From Microvelia longipes (taxonomy: Eukaryota; Arthropoda; Insecta; Hemiptera; Veliidae): a stretch of 64,000 nt of DNA. The notes below the pieces were generated by a model. The model had not been told where the DNA came from and made no database searches. It was given only the letters and a program-made list of their open reading frames with translations. Made by a program: the position numbers and the translations under genes. Numbering within the stretch: the first letter of the stretch is position 1; each line of letters starts with the position of its first letter. The stretch covers positions 20,369,197 to 20,433,196 of the forward strand of contig JACMZG010001913.1 of NCBI GenBank assembly GCA_018340805.1, written 5' to 3'. Positions 31,752 through 44,650 of the stretch are shown here, piece after piece.

Positions 31752-34700
31752 TCAATGAATGATAACTTCAGGGTTCCAGGCATATTTAGTAGTTTTTCCG
31801 ATATTGTCAAGGGTGTTCATTGCATCCTCAGACAAGAGGAAATCTAGCTGAGAATTGGTTATTATTCTCTCAGGAGTTTGTGATTTTGGTATTATACCTA
31901 AAACAAACAACATATTTTTTCGTTAAGTCAAGTATTGAAGAAAAATAAAAATTATAATTAATTAGAGCTAAGGCATTAAAAAGTAATAACAAATACAGGT
32001 ATTAATTAGACCTGTAGTCAATATGTGTTCCCTAAAGCCGAAGACCTTAGACTACAAGAACTATGAGGCCGTAGGATCCTCATTTATTTATTTTTAAAAC
32101 ATAAAATAATTAAACTAATTAAAAGAAGCGATCCTTACCTGTGCCATGCTGAAGTGCCCATCTAAGAAGTACTTGAGCAGGTTGTACATTCAGTTTAGCA
32201 GCAAGAGAAGTTACTACAGGGTCAGTAATAAGTTCTTTAGATCTGTTTCCACCTAGAGTTGAGTAAGACTGGATAAGAGTCCCTGTTTGAGCTGAGAGTT
32301 CAAATAATTCTGCATCCTGTTGCCAATGAGGGTGATATTCGACCTGAAAATAATCAAATATTTTTTACTGTTTAGATTTTTGGTCTCCATGATAGTTCTA
32401 TAAGTTATAGGTAAGGACACTGAAGATACTTTTCAGTGTCCTTACCTATAACTTATACAAATATTTATATTACATAGATTTTTATAGTTAAAGTAATATT
32501 TTCCTTGGATAGAAACATGTTAAGTAGAAGATAATAACATAGTTAGCTATACACAGTAAAAACAAAAATATAAAGACTTGTGTCAGTAGAGTATATAATA
32601 AAAGATTGTTTGGTTTGGTAAAACAAATTAAAACTTAATTTAAGTAAGAGTTGCTTTGTAAATTTTGTCAACAGCATTAAGGTTAATTTAAATGTAAATA
32701 TTGATAATGAGAAACTGACTCGGTAAAATTCTTAGGTATTTACATAGACAGACAACTTAAATACAGAGGTTGTATTTACCGCAGGTTGAAGAAGCAATTG
32801 AGGAATCAACCTTTGATAGTTGCAACAGTGAGTTTAGACAGTAGCTGATTTTTCAATTAACTTAAATACATGTTGATAGTTTATGTAGATATATGCAGAT
32901 CATCTTTCTTATTTTACAAACTTAAGCCAATATTATCAAAAGACATAGTATTACAAAGTTAAACACATAGTATTACAAAATATCGTATCGACTTATTCAT
33001 TGGGTACCTCTATTTAATTTTAATCAAGTATTTGTTTACTAGAAGAGAATTATTAGAATAATGTTTGGCTTAAAACCACTTGAGAGTTGTGTAGGTCATT
33101 TTAAAAACAACAAACTTTTAACTTTACCTTCTTTATTTATTTTAAATTGTTTACTTTTTCTTAAAAAACCCCTAATTATTTTACTGATTTTATAAGTTCT
33201 AGAAATAATGTTATTTTACGAATTCCAAAAACATGAGACAGCTCTATTTAAAAAAGGAGCTTATTAAATAATGTGTAATGCTGTCAAATATATTACCTGT
33301 TGATATTTAAAAAAATTTGATTTTGTTAAATTTAAAAAAGTTATTATTAAATATATTAAAATATTTCTCATTGAAAGAAATATATACTAATACTACATAT
33401 AAATGTCATTTATGTAGAAAAATTTTAAGGCATCTAGAAATCTATTGTTTATTTTATTATTTTTAGTATTGTGACTTGGCAAGTATCTTATGTTTATTTT
33501 GCTTAATTAATCATTTGAATTTAAAGGACCTCTCTCCCGATTATTATCCCAGCATTAAAGGATAGTAGATAAATTCATAAAATGAAATTTTATAACCAAG
33601 CTTATTAGAAGCTTTATATATTTATTAGCTTTAAATTAATTATATTTAAGCTTTTAATATATATATCCTAAGATCATTTAAAGTCTAAGTCATTCTCTCA
33701 TAGTCTAAATAACACTTTAATACAAGTCATGTTTAAGTGCAATCGTTGGCCTACATATAAAATTAGTTATGAGTGTTTATAAAGATTACTACATTAACAA
33801 GTTCATTAATTGATTTAATAATGAGTCAAATATAGATATTTATTGTTTAACGCGTTGTTATTTGTTACACCTAAGACAACACAATATTAATCTCTGTACA
33901 AGATTATTATCTCTCGCAAGCAAAGCGAGTCCCCCAAGCAACAAAGATGCGTCAGCAAGCGTACAGCGTTACAATATCTATGGTATAAAAGAGAAAAAGT
34001 AAAAAAAATGAAAACCGAAATTTAATAGTTTATAAAAATAATTTCGGTCTTAAATTTTAGTTTTATAAATTTGGCTCCATGGACACCTAATCGAGGGAAA
34101 GTGCTTTACCTATAAACTTTAGTTTTCTGCCTTGTTTAAATACAGTGAAATATACCTGATTAACTGCAGGAGGAACATTTGACTCTTTAAGAAGTTGCTT
34201 GATGTGCCTTGGTAGATAATTAGACACTCCGGCAGACCTTAGTTTGCCTTCTTTCACCAGTTCCACTAAACCTGACCATGATTCTCCTCTGGAAAAGAAA
34301 ACATTTAAATAATTTTTAAAGGATCTACAAGGATAGGATTTGTCATTGAAAAGTTTAACATAAGAAAACCGAGTACGTCATGGATTAAGCTGAGCCGTTA
34401 AATAACGGAAAATTTCCCAGATGTTTCAAAATTAAATTCCTTGGTGTCACTAGCAATTTTCAATTATTCAGTATTTAGATAAGTCCAATGATCTAATCAC
34501 ATTTTCCACTCTATTGTTACTATAGTCTAACACACGGCTAGGGAAAATAGTGTTGAACCAATGAGGTTGGTCCAATATGAAATCGTGGGTGTGGTTTAAC
34601 ATCCAGGACTAACCTCATTGGCATTATTTTCCCACGCTGTCAACTGATTTTAGCCGTGTGTTACTATAACATTACTGATATTCCAATTATTATGGTGAGG

Positions 34701-37700
34701 CAATTAAGGCCACACTTTTGGCCTTAAGACAGTTTTACCTGGTCTTTTTAATAATACAATTTGACTACTATCTAATAGGTTTTATGTTTTAACTACTCTA
34801 CAGAAAGGATTAAAACATAAAACAATACTTTTCCTTATACTAATGGAAGTAGGTGAGGAAATGAAAAAACATTCTTCCATTGTTTTTATGTCAATAAAAA
34901 ACCTTTTCTATTCAAGGAAGCTTTATTTTTACACAGAAGCCCCCTAAGGAAAAATATAAAGACAAGAAGGTCAGTTTTACCTAAGTTTTGAATTATCCTG
35001 ACTATCATTAGACAATTTAGATACACCAGGCCAGTGTATCAAATAAAGATCTAAATAATCTAAACCAAGTTTCTTCAGAGATAAATTAACAGCTGCTTTA
35101 ACTTTATCTTTCCCTTGATCTGATGGCGCTGTAACATGTCATTCAAACTTATTATTTTTTTATCAATTTTTTCAGGTAAGACTAAACTAAGGCAAAAGAG
35201 AGGTATTTAGCACCTCTCTTAAGCAAATTAAGTGGGGAAGGTAACTAACTATTCATGAAAGGGGGAACTCACTGATGAATATTTATATGAATATTTATAT
35301 ATGAATATTTATACATGAATATTTATTTATGAATATTTTGCTAAAAGACGGTTTGAGGAGAGGAGAGAGCTACTTAATATAGTTAAAAAACTATTACAAG
35401 ATTTTAAATATAGTCTAATTGACTTGTTTTAAGAAATCAAAATAAAGGACAGATATTGGATCGTTTTTTTATTGTAAGAACCTTTGTAAAGATTTTCCTG
35501 CCAGGTTTAATCCTAAATAAATAAATGTCCATTTTAGGGCCTTTCGTCCCATCAGGGTGTTCACCCTGTGTGAACCACCTCAGATGAGTTGCATCTACTA
35601 TCATCTACTAATACTACTATATAATACTATATCTACTACTATCAAGAATTTAATTTAAGTTGGCGACATTTACAATTCATATAATCTTAGAGCATAGCCC
35701 AGGCTGTGGACCCCGGACCTCCGGCATCATGTGTTTACACCAAACATGACTTATATTTTACTTTCTTTTTTCTTTAACTACCATAGGTATGTATGTAAAA
35801 CACTAAAATTTTATCATAATTTTCAGTTTCAGGCAATTTTAAGACTGCAATCCAACGGCAAATTGTATTTGACAAATACAATTTGCAAGAAGAGTTTAAT
35901 GTTACAAGGGTAATCAAAACCTACAGCAGTATTTAAGCTCAATTCATTAGAGATAATCTTATTTCTACAGAAATAATTAAAGTAATCTTATATTACTGCC
36001 GTTAATCTTTTTATTGTTTAACTTTAATTATCATAGTGTAGAGCTTACATAATTTTGAAGTAATAAATATATCTTCTCTTTTGAGATTGTATTTAGGAAG
36101 AAGTTCTTTCAAAGCTTTCCCAATATCCTCTTCATTTTCATAAACAGTTGCAGTATCTAAAAATATAGCAAAAAAATAGAGAATTAAACAACTTAGACTC
36201 GGCTATTAATGCTGTTAAAACTTTTAGACCCTTATTAATATTGAATAATTTAGTATTAAAAGACTGTATTTTTTCTGGTATATAAAATAAGTAATAAAAA
36301 ATGAATTTACAAGGAATTAAGATAATATTACCAAGTTGGCATTCTATTATGAGCTGCAAGATAGTCAGTAATTTTTTATTTCATTCTTAAGACATAAAAA
36401 CGCTAGTAATAAAATATATTAAATAGTAATAAAATATATTAAAAAAGTGACTACATTCTTTAATATATTTTAAGTGTATGCTTAAATGGTATATGTGTGA
36501 GTGTCTGTTATCATCAAAGCGCCCAGTGTATTTACGGTAAAAAGTTGAAACTTTGCACAAAAATTAGTCTACCTCTGTAGTTGTGCTATTCATATTTTTT
36601 ATATGATGTCAAAAACAATGACAAAAAAATAGAAAAATCACAATACACAAAAAATGATGCAATCAGATTGAGATTTGGTACACATTTAGCCATGTATAAG
36701 AATAACAAATGTGCTAAGTTTTATCTCATTATCAGCATTACAGTGTATCGACGACCTTAAAAATATTGACAGCTCAGTTTAGGCACCACCGATTCTAAAA
36801 AAAAAAATCCCTACAAAAAGGCAGCGGGGAAAAAACTTTGTAAACAAATCAGGTTATGTTACCCGTGTTTTCTTGGCGATGTTTCTACAATTCTTTGGTG
36901 TAGTTTTATTATTTAGGAATTATGCAAATGTGGAAAAAAATGAATTGTGAAGGGAAATAATAAACACAAGAAGAACCACAAACGAAGTGAACGAATGCCG
37001 GGAAGGAGGTTATTTCCCTACAGGGGTTATGGGAGTAGGGATTTTTTTTTTCTCTTTCAAGAGAGGGGTTGGCAGCGGCTTCTCTGATTGGTCGATCCCC
37101 AAAATGCATATGACCTTGGGGATTTTTATACTTGACGATACACTGTAGTTCAATTTTTAATAAATGACTTGTGTACGTTTTTTTTAAAAAAATGTCATAA
37201 ATCAAAAAACAATTCAATTGAGTTGAAATATAGTACAAGTATATACCTTTACATAATAAATAAGTACACTAAATTTTGTTTTAATACGACAAGTATACCC
37301 ATGATTTTTGCTTGATCATAAAATTTAAGCTGTATAAAAAGTGTGATCAGTGCTGTATGGGTGACCGCTGAGAATGAAACGGATGCATCTAATATTTGAG
37401 GACGCTATGATATATGCTGCAGGATAAATTTGGAGAATTGTATATTCTGAGGACGAGTAAAGCAAGTCTGAAACAGGGAGGATGAGCGTAGTGAATCCGA
37501 TGTGATGAGGAAAAGTTACGAGGTCCACCGTACCCAATTTTTTGTGTTATTATTAGAAGGGGTTTTAACGAAGAATAACTTCTATCCAACAATAATTATA
37601 AAAATGCAATATATATCAAACCCTTTCGGGCCATGTTCAGGTGAAACCAGAACATTTTTTACTGTTGACGAATATCTTTTATCGAAGATATGATTTGGTT

Positions 37701-38399
37701 TAATTTAATTTAATTTAGTTTTAGTTAGGTTATAAGATTTTTTGACGTCACTAGACAATGTACAGACATTGTAATGGTGGGAATAAGAATTATTATTATT
37801 ATTATTATTACACATCAGAACAATCACATTGAAATAAGAATAGAATTTGTACTTAACATAAGTGTTAAATCAACATACCAATTGAACGATATCCTGCTTT
37901 CAATGCCGTATCCAAAGCTGTGTAAAGTACATTGTAGTTTCCTCTTATTGTATAAGTTCCAACTAAAAATACATTATCACATAACAAAAATATATGTCAT
38001 CAAATTGAAAAAAAGAAACAATATTCAATATCTAATTAAAATCAGATTAAAAAGAAGTATTCTCTATATACTCATCTAAAGATTGGAACAAACTTCAAGG
38101 CTCCTTACAAGTTTTATTATTCTTCTCTATTGTTTGAAATGTCTCATTTTTTAATAAATGAATATCTATTTAAATTATTTTTTTTTAATCAAGTTATTTA
38201 TTAGCACAAGTGTACAGAATTTTTTTTGGAGCCATATAAATTTATTTTTATATTCTAAATTTATTTTATATTTTTATAATATAATAGACAAATACTTACA
38301 TCCAAGAACAGGCATTTTGTGCCCTGAGTTTAATATCACATCAGTATCAATAACTTTTACGCTAAAATCCAAAACTGGTTTAACACCTTGATAAGCCAT
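31752..38399 (-). CDS. Aldo-keto reductase, seven exons
   Basis: Exons are 38300-38399, 37879-37962, 36049-36156, 34981-35128, 34156-34288, 32139-32343 and 31752-31897, all with GT-AG borders and matching phases, giving 307 residues. The family reduces carbonyl compounds with NADPH in a TIM barrel in the cytosol. The catalytic tetrad is complete: Asp62 (DTATVY), Tyr67, Lys96 (TSKL) and His129 (LIHWPG). Other family marks are HKMPVLGFGTY (27-37), [20 protein letters not shown] (from 190), [11 protein letters not shown] and [11 protein letters not shown], the last binding the NADPH 2'-phosphate. Length is near the usual 310-320. The substrate cannot be told. An earlier in-frame Met (38493-38495) would add a basic N-terminal extension. 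Introns carry MITEs, R1 and a perfect 25-bp hairpin. Confidence 0.93.
32400..32456. repeat. Perfect 25-bp inverted repeat (intronic hairpin)
   Basis: Arms at 32400-32424 and 32432-32456 are exact reverse complements with a 7-base loop (GATACTT). It sits 57 bases upstream of exon 6 (minus-strand sense), so it could form in the pre-mRNA. The arms contain GTAAGG and its complement. Confidence 0.9.
34530..34661 (+). mobile_element. MITE family M1 copy inserted at TA
   Basis: Starts ACACACGGC and ends GCCGTGTGT, flanked by TA on both sides (34528-34529 and 34662-34663), as in Tc1/mariner-type insertions. Inside are AACCAATGAGGTTGG and its complement CCTCATTGG, a second inverted pair. Lies in intron 4 of the aldo-keto reductase gene. 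Confidence 0.8.
36480..37505 (+). repeat. Dispersed repeat R1, copy 2, interrupted by an M2 element
   Basis: The outer parts (about 36480-36740 and 37148-37505) align in order with 2310-2815, ending in TGAGGACGAGTAAAGCAAG. The interruption is the M2 MITE at 36741-37145. It lies in intron 2 of the aldo-keto reductase gene, opposite to the gene's direction. Confidence 0.8.
36741..37145 (+). mobile_element. MITE family M2, 405 bp, nested in R1 with TA duplication
   Basis: Terminal inverted repeats CAGTGTATCG and CGATACACTG, flanked by TA at 36739-36740 and 37146-37147. The corresponding uninterrupted site in the R1 copy at 2220-2815 reads CAGCATTAGTTCG, with one TA at the junction, so the insertion is exact. 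CAGT ends and TA target indicate a Tc1/mariner-type MITE. The 109-codon minus frame (36909-37238) crosses its edge and is not a gene. Confidence 0.85.
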
Positions 38400-38499
38400 C
38401 GTTTTATTAAAATTAAAAAAACAATTTGAATAATATATCTTTTTAAACAAAGCTGGAATCGTTGTTAGGCTTTTATAGGATCTATTTACCATCAAACCA

Positions 38500-41253
38500 C
38501 AAGGTCAGTTAGATAGTAAGTAAACCTCAATTAATCTGAAAAGTAAATAATACAAGATTAATAGTGGTTTAGAAAATTAATTAACTATTTTCCAACCCCA
38601 ATCTCTTATAATAGGCAAGGGCAGTGTTGCTGAAGGAATGTCAATGAGTTCTTCATTAGACGGCTAAATAGCACGATATTTGATTGTTTGTATATATGTA
38701 TGTTTAATTGTACGTCTCGTGATAACTGCCATCAAAATTGACTGATTTTGATCAAATTGGTGTGTGTGTGTAGAATTAATCACATGAGAGAGCAGTATAC
38801 TTTTTGGATAAAATTTGAGAATGGTTTAAAAAAATGGCGGCCAATATGGCGGACAACTTAAAAATTAATGTTGTGTGAAAAAATCAAGTAGTAAATCGCC
38901 TCAATGCTCTTAAAGAGTAGAAGAGTAAAATATATGGTTTATGGTCAACATTTTTAAAATTCATAGGAAAATGAGGGATTCTAAAAACTTTTAATAATAT
39001 CTTCCATTCTTTGCTTATATTTGATTTTCTTAAAATAATTTTTCATGAAATAAGAGTAGGTTTTACACTTAAAAAATATTTGTTCCTATATTTCTGTATA
39101 TATTGTTGTAATTATCATTTTTTTACATATTTTGTCTTGAGTATCCCAGGTATGCACGACCCAATTTTTTTAATACCTGTCATTTAATAAATATTTAACT
39201 AATTCTGATTATGATAGATACTCTGTCCCACTCAAATTTAAAATCCCACCAAAACTGAAATTGTACCACTATTACCTATTTTTAGATGATTTTTTTATCA
39301 AATACAAAAAAGGGCAAGAATTTTTTGTCTACAAAAAAAGCTAAAAAAAGCTTTGTCAGGTAAAAAAGCTGCTATTTTAAAGGAAGCAATTTATAATTTC
39401 AAAAACCAAACATACTTTTCAATTATTTTTAAATTTTTGTTAGTTTCTAAACAAGCTCATTGTTGTAAGCTCAAGTCAAAACAATTTCTTCTATACAGAA
39501 GAAATTGTTTTGACTAAACAGTATTTGTTTCTTACAATACAGTTTTACGAAGTAATGTCGCTTCAAAAAATTCATTTGGCTGTAAAGTGATATTTATTTT
39601 AAAATTATTATTGCCTCGCCAAAAAATTTCTACAGCAGTAATAAAATACTTTATACCCGAGTTGCATTATCTGTTATTTTAAGTATTACCCATATTTAGT
39701 AATTAATATGATCGTTCCCCCACTTGCCAGATTGTTTTATCCCACTCAACCAGCTGAAATCTAGCAACTATGGACTGATCATACTAAAAAAACACAAATT
39801 TTGCCACATATATGTAAGGCTTTATACAGGGTGGAGCTTAAAATACATCACCCTGATGACTCAGCTCCGTTTGGAGCAATAGTGATAAAATGAGTATCTA
39901 CCCACTAAGCCGACCACTGGAGAAACTGAGCCGACACGGGAGTTTAAATACTTAATTTTTTTAATCGTCTGGCATGTATGGTAATCTGAATACCAAAAAG
40001 TTTTTTCTACAGTAACTTTAAAAAGTTAAATCAAAGCATACCATAACATGGATCAGTTCTGAAACTGTGTCATATCCAGGACAATTTGATACTAATATCG
40101 CTGAATTCTGGTAATTTTTCTCATATCTTTATTTTTCCCTTTCAATATACTAGAAGTGATAAATTCTGGTGTATCCAGAAAGCTTATTTTCGGTAATAGC
40201 TCATAAATGAGTAATAGACTTTACAAATGTGTAATCATGGCTCAAGAAAAAATTAGAGACCCCCAGCGACCCAACGGCAGAGTTTTTATTTTAAGCTCCG
40301 CCGCAGATCACTTCTGCTACGGTACTGTGTATGTGAAGCCGACCCATTATATTCCAAGAAGTAGCTTATTCGGTGTGTTAACATTAAATTACCAGATAGG
40401 CACATTCATTGGTTAAAACTAAAGATAAAAATGTTTCCTACCACGAGTCTCCTTAATGATCTTGGTTAATCAAGTCAAATACTTTCTCTTATATATGATG
40501 TTAAACATGGGTTTATTTCATTTGCTTAGTTACGAGTTTAATAACATAGTTTTCTTGTTATTGACTGATAACAACAGATATCAAATGATATGATAAGAAA
40601 GTTTTTTGGGTCATAGAGATATGTTACTAGAGGAGGCATAGCAGCTCATTACATTGAGAGGTCTGAAACAAAGTTTTGGGGCTCTTAGGGGCTTTGTGTA
40701 ACCTGATTGACACCTCCTTTATGAGTAAGTTAAAATAAATCAACTGTTGGCTTTTCACTTATTGCTTTGTATTACAAACGTTTTACTATATATTAGCTAA
40801 TGTAATATTTGTTGTGTTTATTAGATTTAATAATAGTGAAAGGTGTTCAGGTTACTTTTTTGATGTTCAACCAATAGGGCCCTTCTAGTTATATATCTCT
40901 ATGTTCTAGGTCAGGTCCGTTTCGTCGAAATTCAACAGAAGGAATTTTCGGCGAAGTGGTCAGGGCTATACAAATTTACTTTTTGAAACCGCTCCGTAGA
41001 AAAGAACTTCTATTTCGACGGAAAGGACAAGGAACTTATATCAAGAACTTAGACCATTCTGTTGAAAAGCCAGGGACCGAGGCGGCAAACTCTGAGCTGC
41101 TAAAACGAATATTCGAAAAAGTGAAAACAATTTTTATCATAACCTGCTTGTAAATAACCTTTTTTTCTCAAAATATTATATTTTGCGTGCCATTTCTTAA
41201 TTATGGGTAATTTAACATTTAATATCATTTAGAAGGAATAATATTGATAATTT
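38500..41253. other. Intergenic region between the divergent aldo-keto reductase and COA8 genes
   Basis: Promoters of both genes must lie here. Visible structures: ATGGCGGCCAATATGGCGGA near 38830, typical of insect dispersed repeats; an 18-bp inverted repeat at about 39477-39525 (AGTCAAAACAATTTCTTC and its complement); and an imperfect inverted pair GTCCGTTTCGTCGAAAT / ATTTCGACGGAAAGGAC at 40915-41032. ORFs at 40207-40416 and 40956-41153 have no recognised content and overlap such repeats. Confidence 0.45.
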
Positions 41254-43467
41254 ATGGCTTTAAGTAACAGATGGAAGTTTCTTAAGGTAAGACATGTTAT
41301 TACTATTATTATTATAGTTAAACTTATCTGCTCGAATATCTCAAGTAGTTATCCATGACTGTACTTAATAAAATTGATTCCAGCGAAATATCTACACGAT
41401 TATAATCTAATGACAGCGTGGGAAAATAATAAGCTTACTCCTGGATGTTAAACTGCGCCCACTATTTCATAGCAGGTCAACATAACGACATACGCCAGTT
41501 AAATACTCTGTAAGAACCATACGAAGGGAATTCAGTTGAATATGCTAAACCTTTACAATGAAAGACGTGATGTTTTGGCGGGATCACTTACGATGTCATC
41601 TGACTCGATCAGATGAGTCATGCTTATCTTCATCAGTAAAAGGCAACATCTCGTAACGTTTATATCATTATGAATTCTCTTCAAATAGGGCACTTAATTT
41701 TTGCATAGTTGGTAGCAGTGAGTTAGTTGTAGCTCTATTGGCAGGGACCAATTGGAGCCCAGAGATCTCCATGTGTCAAAAACTAAGAGATATACCATTA
41801 ATAGAATTGACAAGTCCTCTTTGTAATTCTATCCTTATTAAATCAAAGAATCAGTTAGAGCTGTTAATTAGTTTGCTGTTTCTTTACTATCAGGTTCTAG
41901 CTCTGGGTGTGACCTGGAGAACTTTTAACATTTTTTTGGTGATAAAAGTTAACCTATTTATTTTCTAGTAATAAAAAAAATAAAAATAACCTTATTTTTA
42001 TGGTTAAAATTATGTAAAACAGTACTTTACTATGTTTTAATTAGGTAAAAAGTATAATTCTGAACAAATTTTAACCAACATCCACTCTAAATATTTTAAA
42101 TTCAATTTGCTAGTTTATATATTTTTGATTTTTATAAACAAGCAATTTGGAAAAATATTTGTTACAAAAATTACATTAATTTTTAAAATTGGTGTTGCAT
42201 AAGTAAATTTTTGTAAAATAAATACTCTTGGTGACAGGCAGTGCTTGAGGTGCCGTAGTTTATGTTACCAAGACTGTTTTATATAAGTATTACATTGGGT
42301 GTGAAAACTCTAAGAAGTTTCATTTCTTTTGTTCCAGTCACTAAGCAATGTGAAAAGTAGTCGTAGTAAACCAAGTAGCGAAGGCATTAATTTCAATGCC
42401 ATTGTGATATCAGTGAATGGAGACACGGTAGGACCACCTGACCCTGTCTCCAATCTCAGACCTGTAGTATTTCATGTTCCTAAAGATGAGAGTCAAATAG
42501 AAAACAAATTTAGAATTCACAGAGAAGCTGTACAGAAGTGGAACCAAGAATTTTGGACTATTCATAATGACAATTTCCAAAAGGTAATCAATTACATTAT
42601 GTTTAAAAATCGGGTACAGGGTATTACGGAACTTTTCCTCATTACAAAGTTTCAACCCTCTAGTATAAATACACTGGGAGCTACGATGATACACACACAC
42701 AGACAGACTACGTTGTGAAAATCACTCAGGAGGCCTTAAAACACTTGAAATTGATAATTCTGGTGACATCTTGGTTCCGGTTATTTTGCAAACACAATAC
42801 TTTTTTCCTATATACCTCAGTATAAATGAGGAAATGTAAAAAAGTACTCTACCTCTTAGGTATACCATAAAGTTGGCTCTACCTGATATTCTTACAGAAG
42901 TTGAGAATTAGAATAATTTAAGCATTTGGAATCACTGTAGTTTTGAAAATTTCTAACTTTATGGTATAATCCCATTGAAATGTTTAAAGTTAACAAAATT
43001 ACCATATTTGGGTAATGGTTAAATTTAACTTGCTCGAGTTAACTTGGGGTAAATAATAAATAAAATCTTTATTGCCGAGACTAAAAATTATACTAACAAA
43101 AAAAAAATTCTTTAAAGAGACTTTTAAGACCATTTTCAAAAGTCAAATGTTGGTTTATTTCAAATGCATGGTGTATAAAACTGTTTCATTTGAATAATTC
43201 TTTTGTCTTTTTTTCCAGGAACGTTCTAAATACATCAAGAGATTAACATCTAGCAATGAAAATTTACCTATATCATCAGACGAGATGTCTATATTTTATA
43301 AAGAATTTCTAGATCAACACTGGACTACTCATCTTCGATACAATAAGGAATGGTACAAGAGAAATTTTCAACTTTTACTACTGGCTCTTCAAGTCGAAGT
43401 GGATAGATTGAAGAAACGAACGCTTGATAAATACGTTACTGTAGATTATGTAAAAAAAGATAAATAA
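41254..43467 (+). CDS. COA8: Cytochrome c oxidase assembly factor 8 (APOPT1) homologue, three exons
   Basis: Exons are 41254-41286, 42338-42583 and 43219-43467 with GT-AG introns in phase 0, giving 175 residues (human about 206). COA8 is a mitochondrial matrix-side protein that protects assembly of respiratory complex IV under oxidative stress. The signature is VGPPDPVSNLRPVVFHVP in exon 2, then KWNQEFWTIHNDNF, and in exon 3 SSDEMSIFYKEFLDQHW with YNKEWYKRNF, all with close counterparts in the animal family. The N-terminal part (MALSNRWKFLK from exon 1, then Ser/Lys-rich) fits a mitochondrial targeting sequence. Exon 1 is short, so its assignment is less sure than exons 2 and 3. Introns contain an M1 remnant (about 41392-41495) and an R1 fragment. 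Confidence 0.92.
41392..41495 (-). repeat. Partial M1 MITE in COA8 intron 1
   Basis: Begins GATTATAATCTAATGACAGCGTGGGAAAATA and holds CTGGATGTTAAAC and GCCCAC in reverse order to other M1 copies. The right terminal repeat is missing. Confidence 0.6.
42597..42835 (-). repeat. R1 fragment in COA8 intron 2
   Basis: ACACACACACAGACAGACTA, CACTCAGGAGG, GATAATTCTGGTGACATC and GCAAACACAATAC match the first part of R1 (2220-2330) and the end of the 46905-47505 copy in reverse. Makes the exon 2 reading frame appear to run on into the intron. Confidence 0.65.
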
Positions 43468-44059
43468 ATAATTTTAGTAAAAATTTAGTCGTAGTTTTAG
43501 AGTGATCTATATAAAGTGTTGTATAAGTAGGATCCTCAAAGAATTTTGTTACATTATAATTTTTTGGACATAAAATAACACATAATAAGTGTTTAAAAGC
43601 TAAAAAAATTTATTGGAGCCTAGTCAAAAATAAAGAAATGAGTCCAATTTACTGGATGCCCTTGATTTTAGTAAACTTGAATAATCAAGCATAATAATCC
43701 TCCTAATAATCCTTTCTGATTAACATTTTTAACTTAGTATTTAGGTGGAATATTTTAAAAGTTTGGTGACAACATAAGTGCTATATATCTTCTTTTATTT
43801 GATTTTAAAGCTTATCACATTGCTTCTTCTTTGAGTATACTCTTTTAACCCATTTTATGTCGGAAAAATTGTAATTTTTGATGACGATTATCTTATAGCA
43901 ATTACTCTGGAACTATGTAGTACTTAAATTATTTTTGTTGTTGTTCCTTATGAAATAAATGAATTGTTAAATATTTTAAGACTATTTTTTTAAATTTTTC
44001 CTCTTTCATACTATAGGGCAGTTTTATTGGAACGAGAATCAAGCATTATGTTGACCTGG

Positions 44060-44650
44060 GAGGTTCCTTCACAGGTTTTTGTTAAAGTTCTACATGGTGT
44101 CAGACAAGGATCTGCATAAATGACCTGCCATATTGTATGCTTCATATCCTAGCTACAGCATTTTTGTTTGCTGATGATAACAATGTAATTTTAACTTCCA
44201 AATCTTTGTCGAACTTATATGAGCTGGTTCATATGAGTACATAAAAATTCTACTTGATTGGTGTAATGCCAATAAGGTTAAATTAAATAGTAATAAAGTG
44301 TCACGACTATTTTAAGAGTAATATCTTGTTGACACTTTATTCACGGTACTGCTATAAGTTACTCATATTTGTCCACTACATTAAGTTGAGTTTGTCCACT
44401 GTGAGGAATGTACATTCTTACTACACTAGACAGACTAGTCTGTATGTTGTGCCGAAGGTACAGATTGGCAAAAGCAGCTAAGTACAATTCCACAAATGCT
44501 GCCTTCAAATTATTTAATTTAATACCAGATAGTATTAGAACATTAGATAGTACTGAATTCAGCAATTATTGAAAAAAGGTTTTTGTAAATGGTCACAGTT
44601 TTTCTGAATTTAGCACCATTAAATTTTAATTTTATATTGTATGTAAGAGT
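44060..44650 (+). pseudogene. Decayed non-LTR retrotransposon fragment (reverse transcriptase and C-terminus)
   Basis: Broken frames give GVRQGS (about 44095-44115), then the catalytic region LFADDNNVILTSKS (44166-44210), then LLDWCNANKVKLN (about 44250-44290). After a gap, AAFKLFNLIPDSIR (44495-44540) resembles the C-terminal tail of CR1/Jockey-group proteins. Multiple stops and deletions show it is old. It follows COA8 downstream and is unrelated to the younger LINE at 19432-22418 in sequence. Confidence 0.75.

Noticed and set aside
36909..37238. 109-codon minus-strand ORF
   Set aside because: It spans the edge of the M2 MITE insertion, so it was created by that insertion.
40207..40416. 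69-codon ORF as an extra exon upstream of COA8
   Set aside because: It lacks splice signals at suitable places and has no resemblance to the COA8 N-terminus; the exon at 41254-41286 joins in phase instead.
42410..42700. 96-codon minus-strand ORF
   Set aside because: Opposite-strand shadow of COA8 exon 2 and an intronic repeat.
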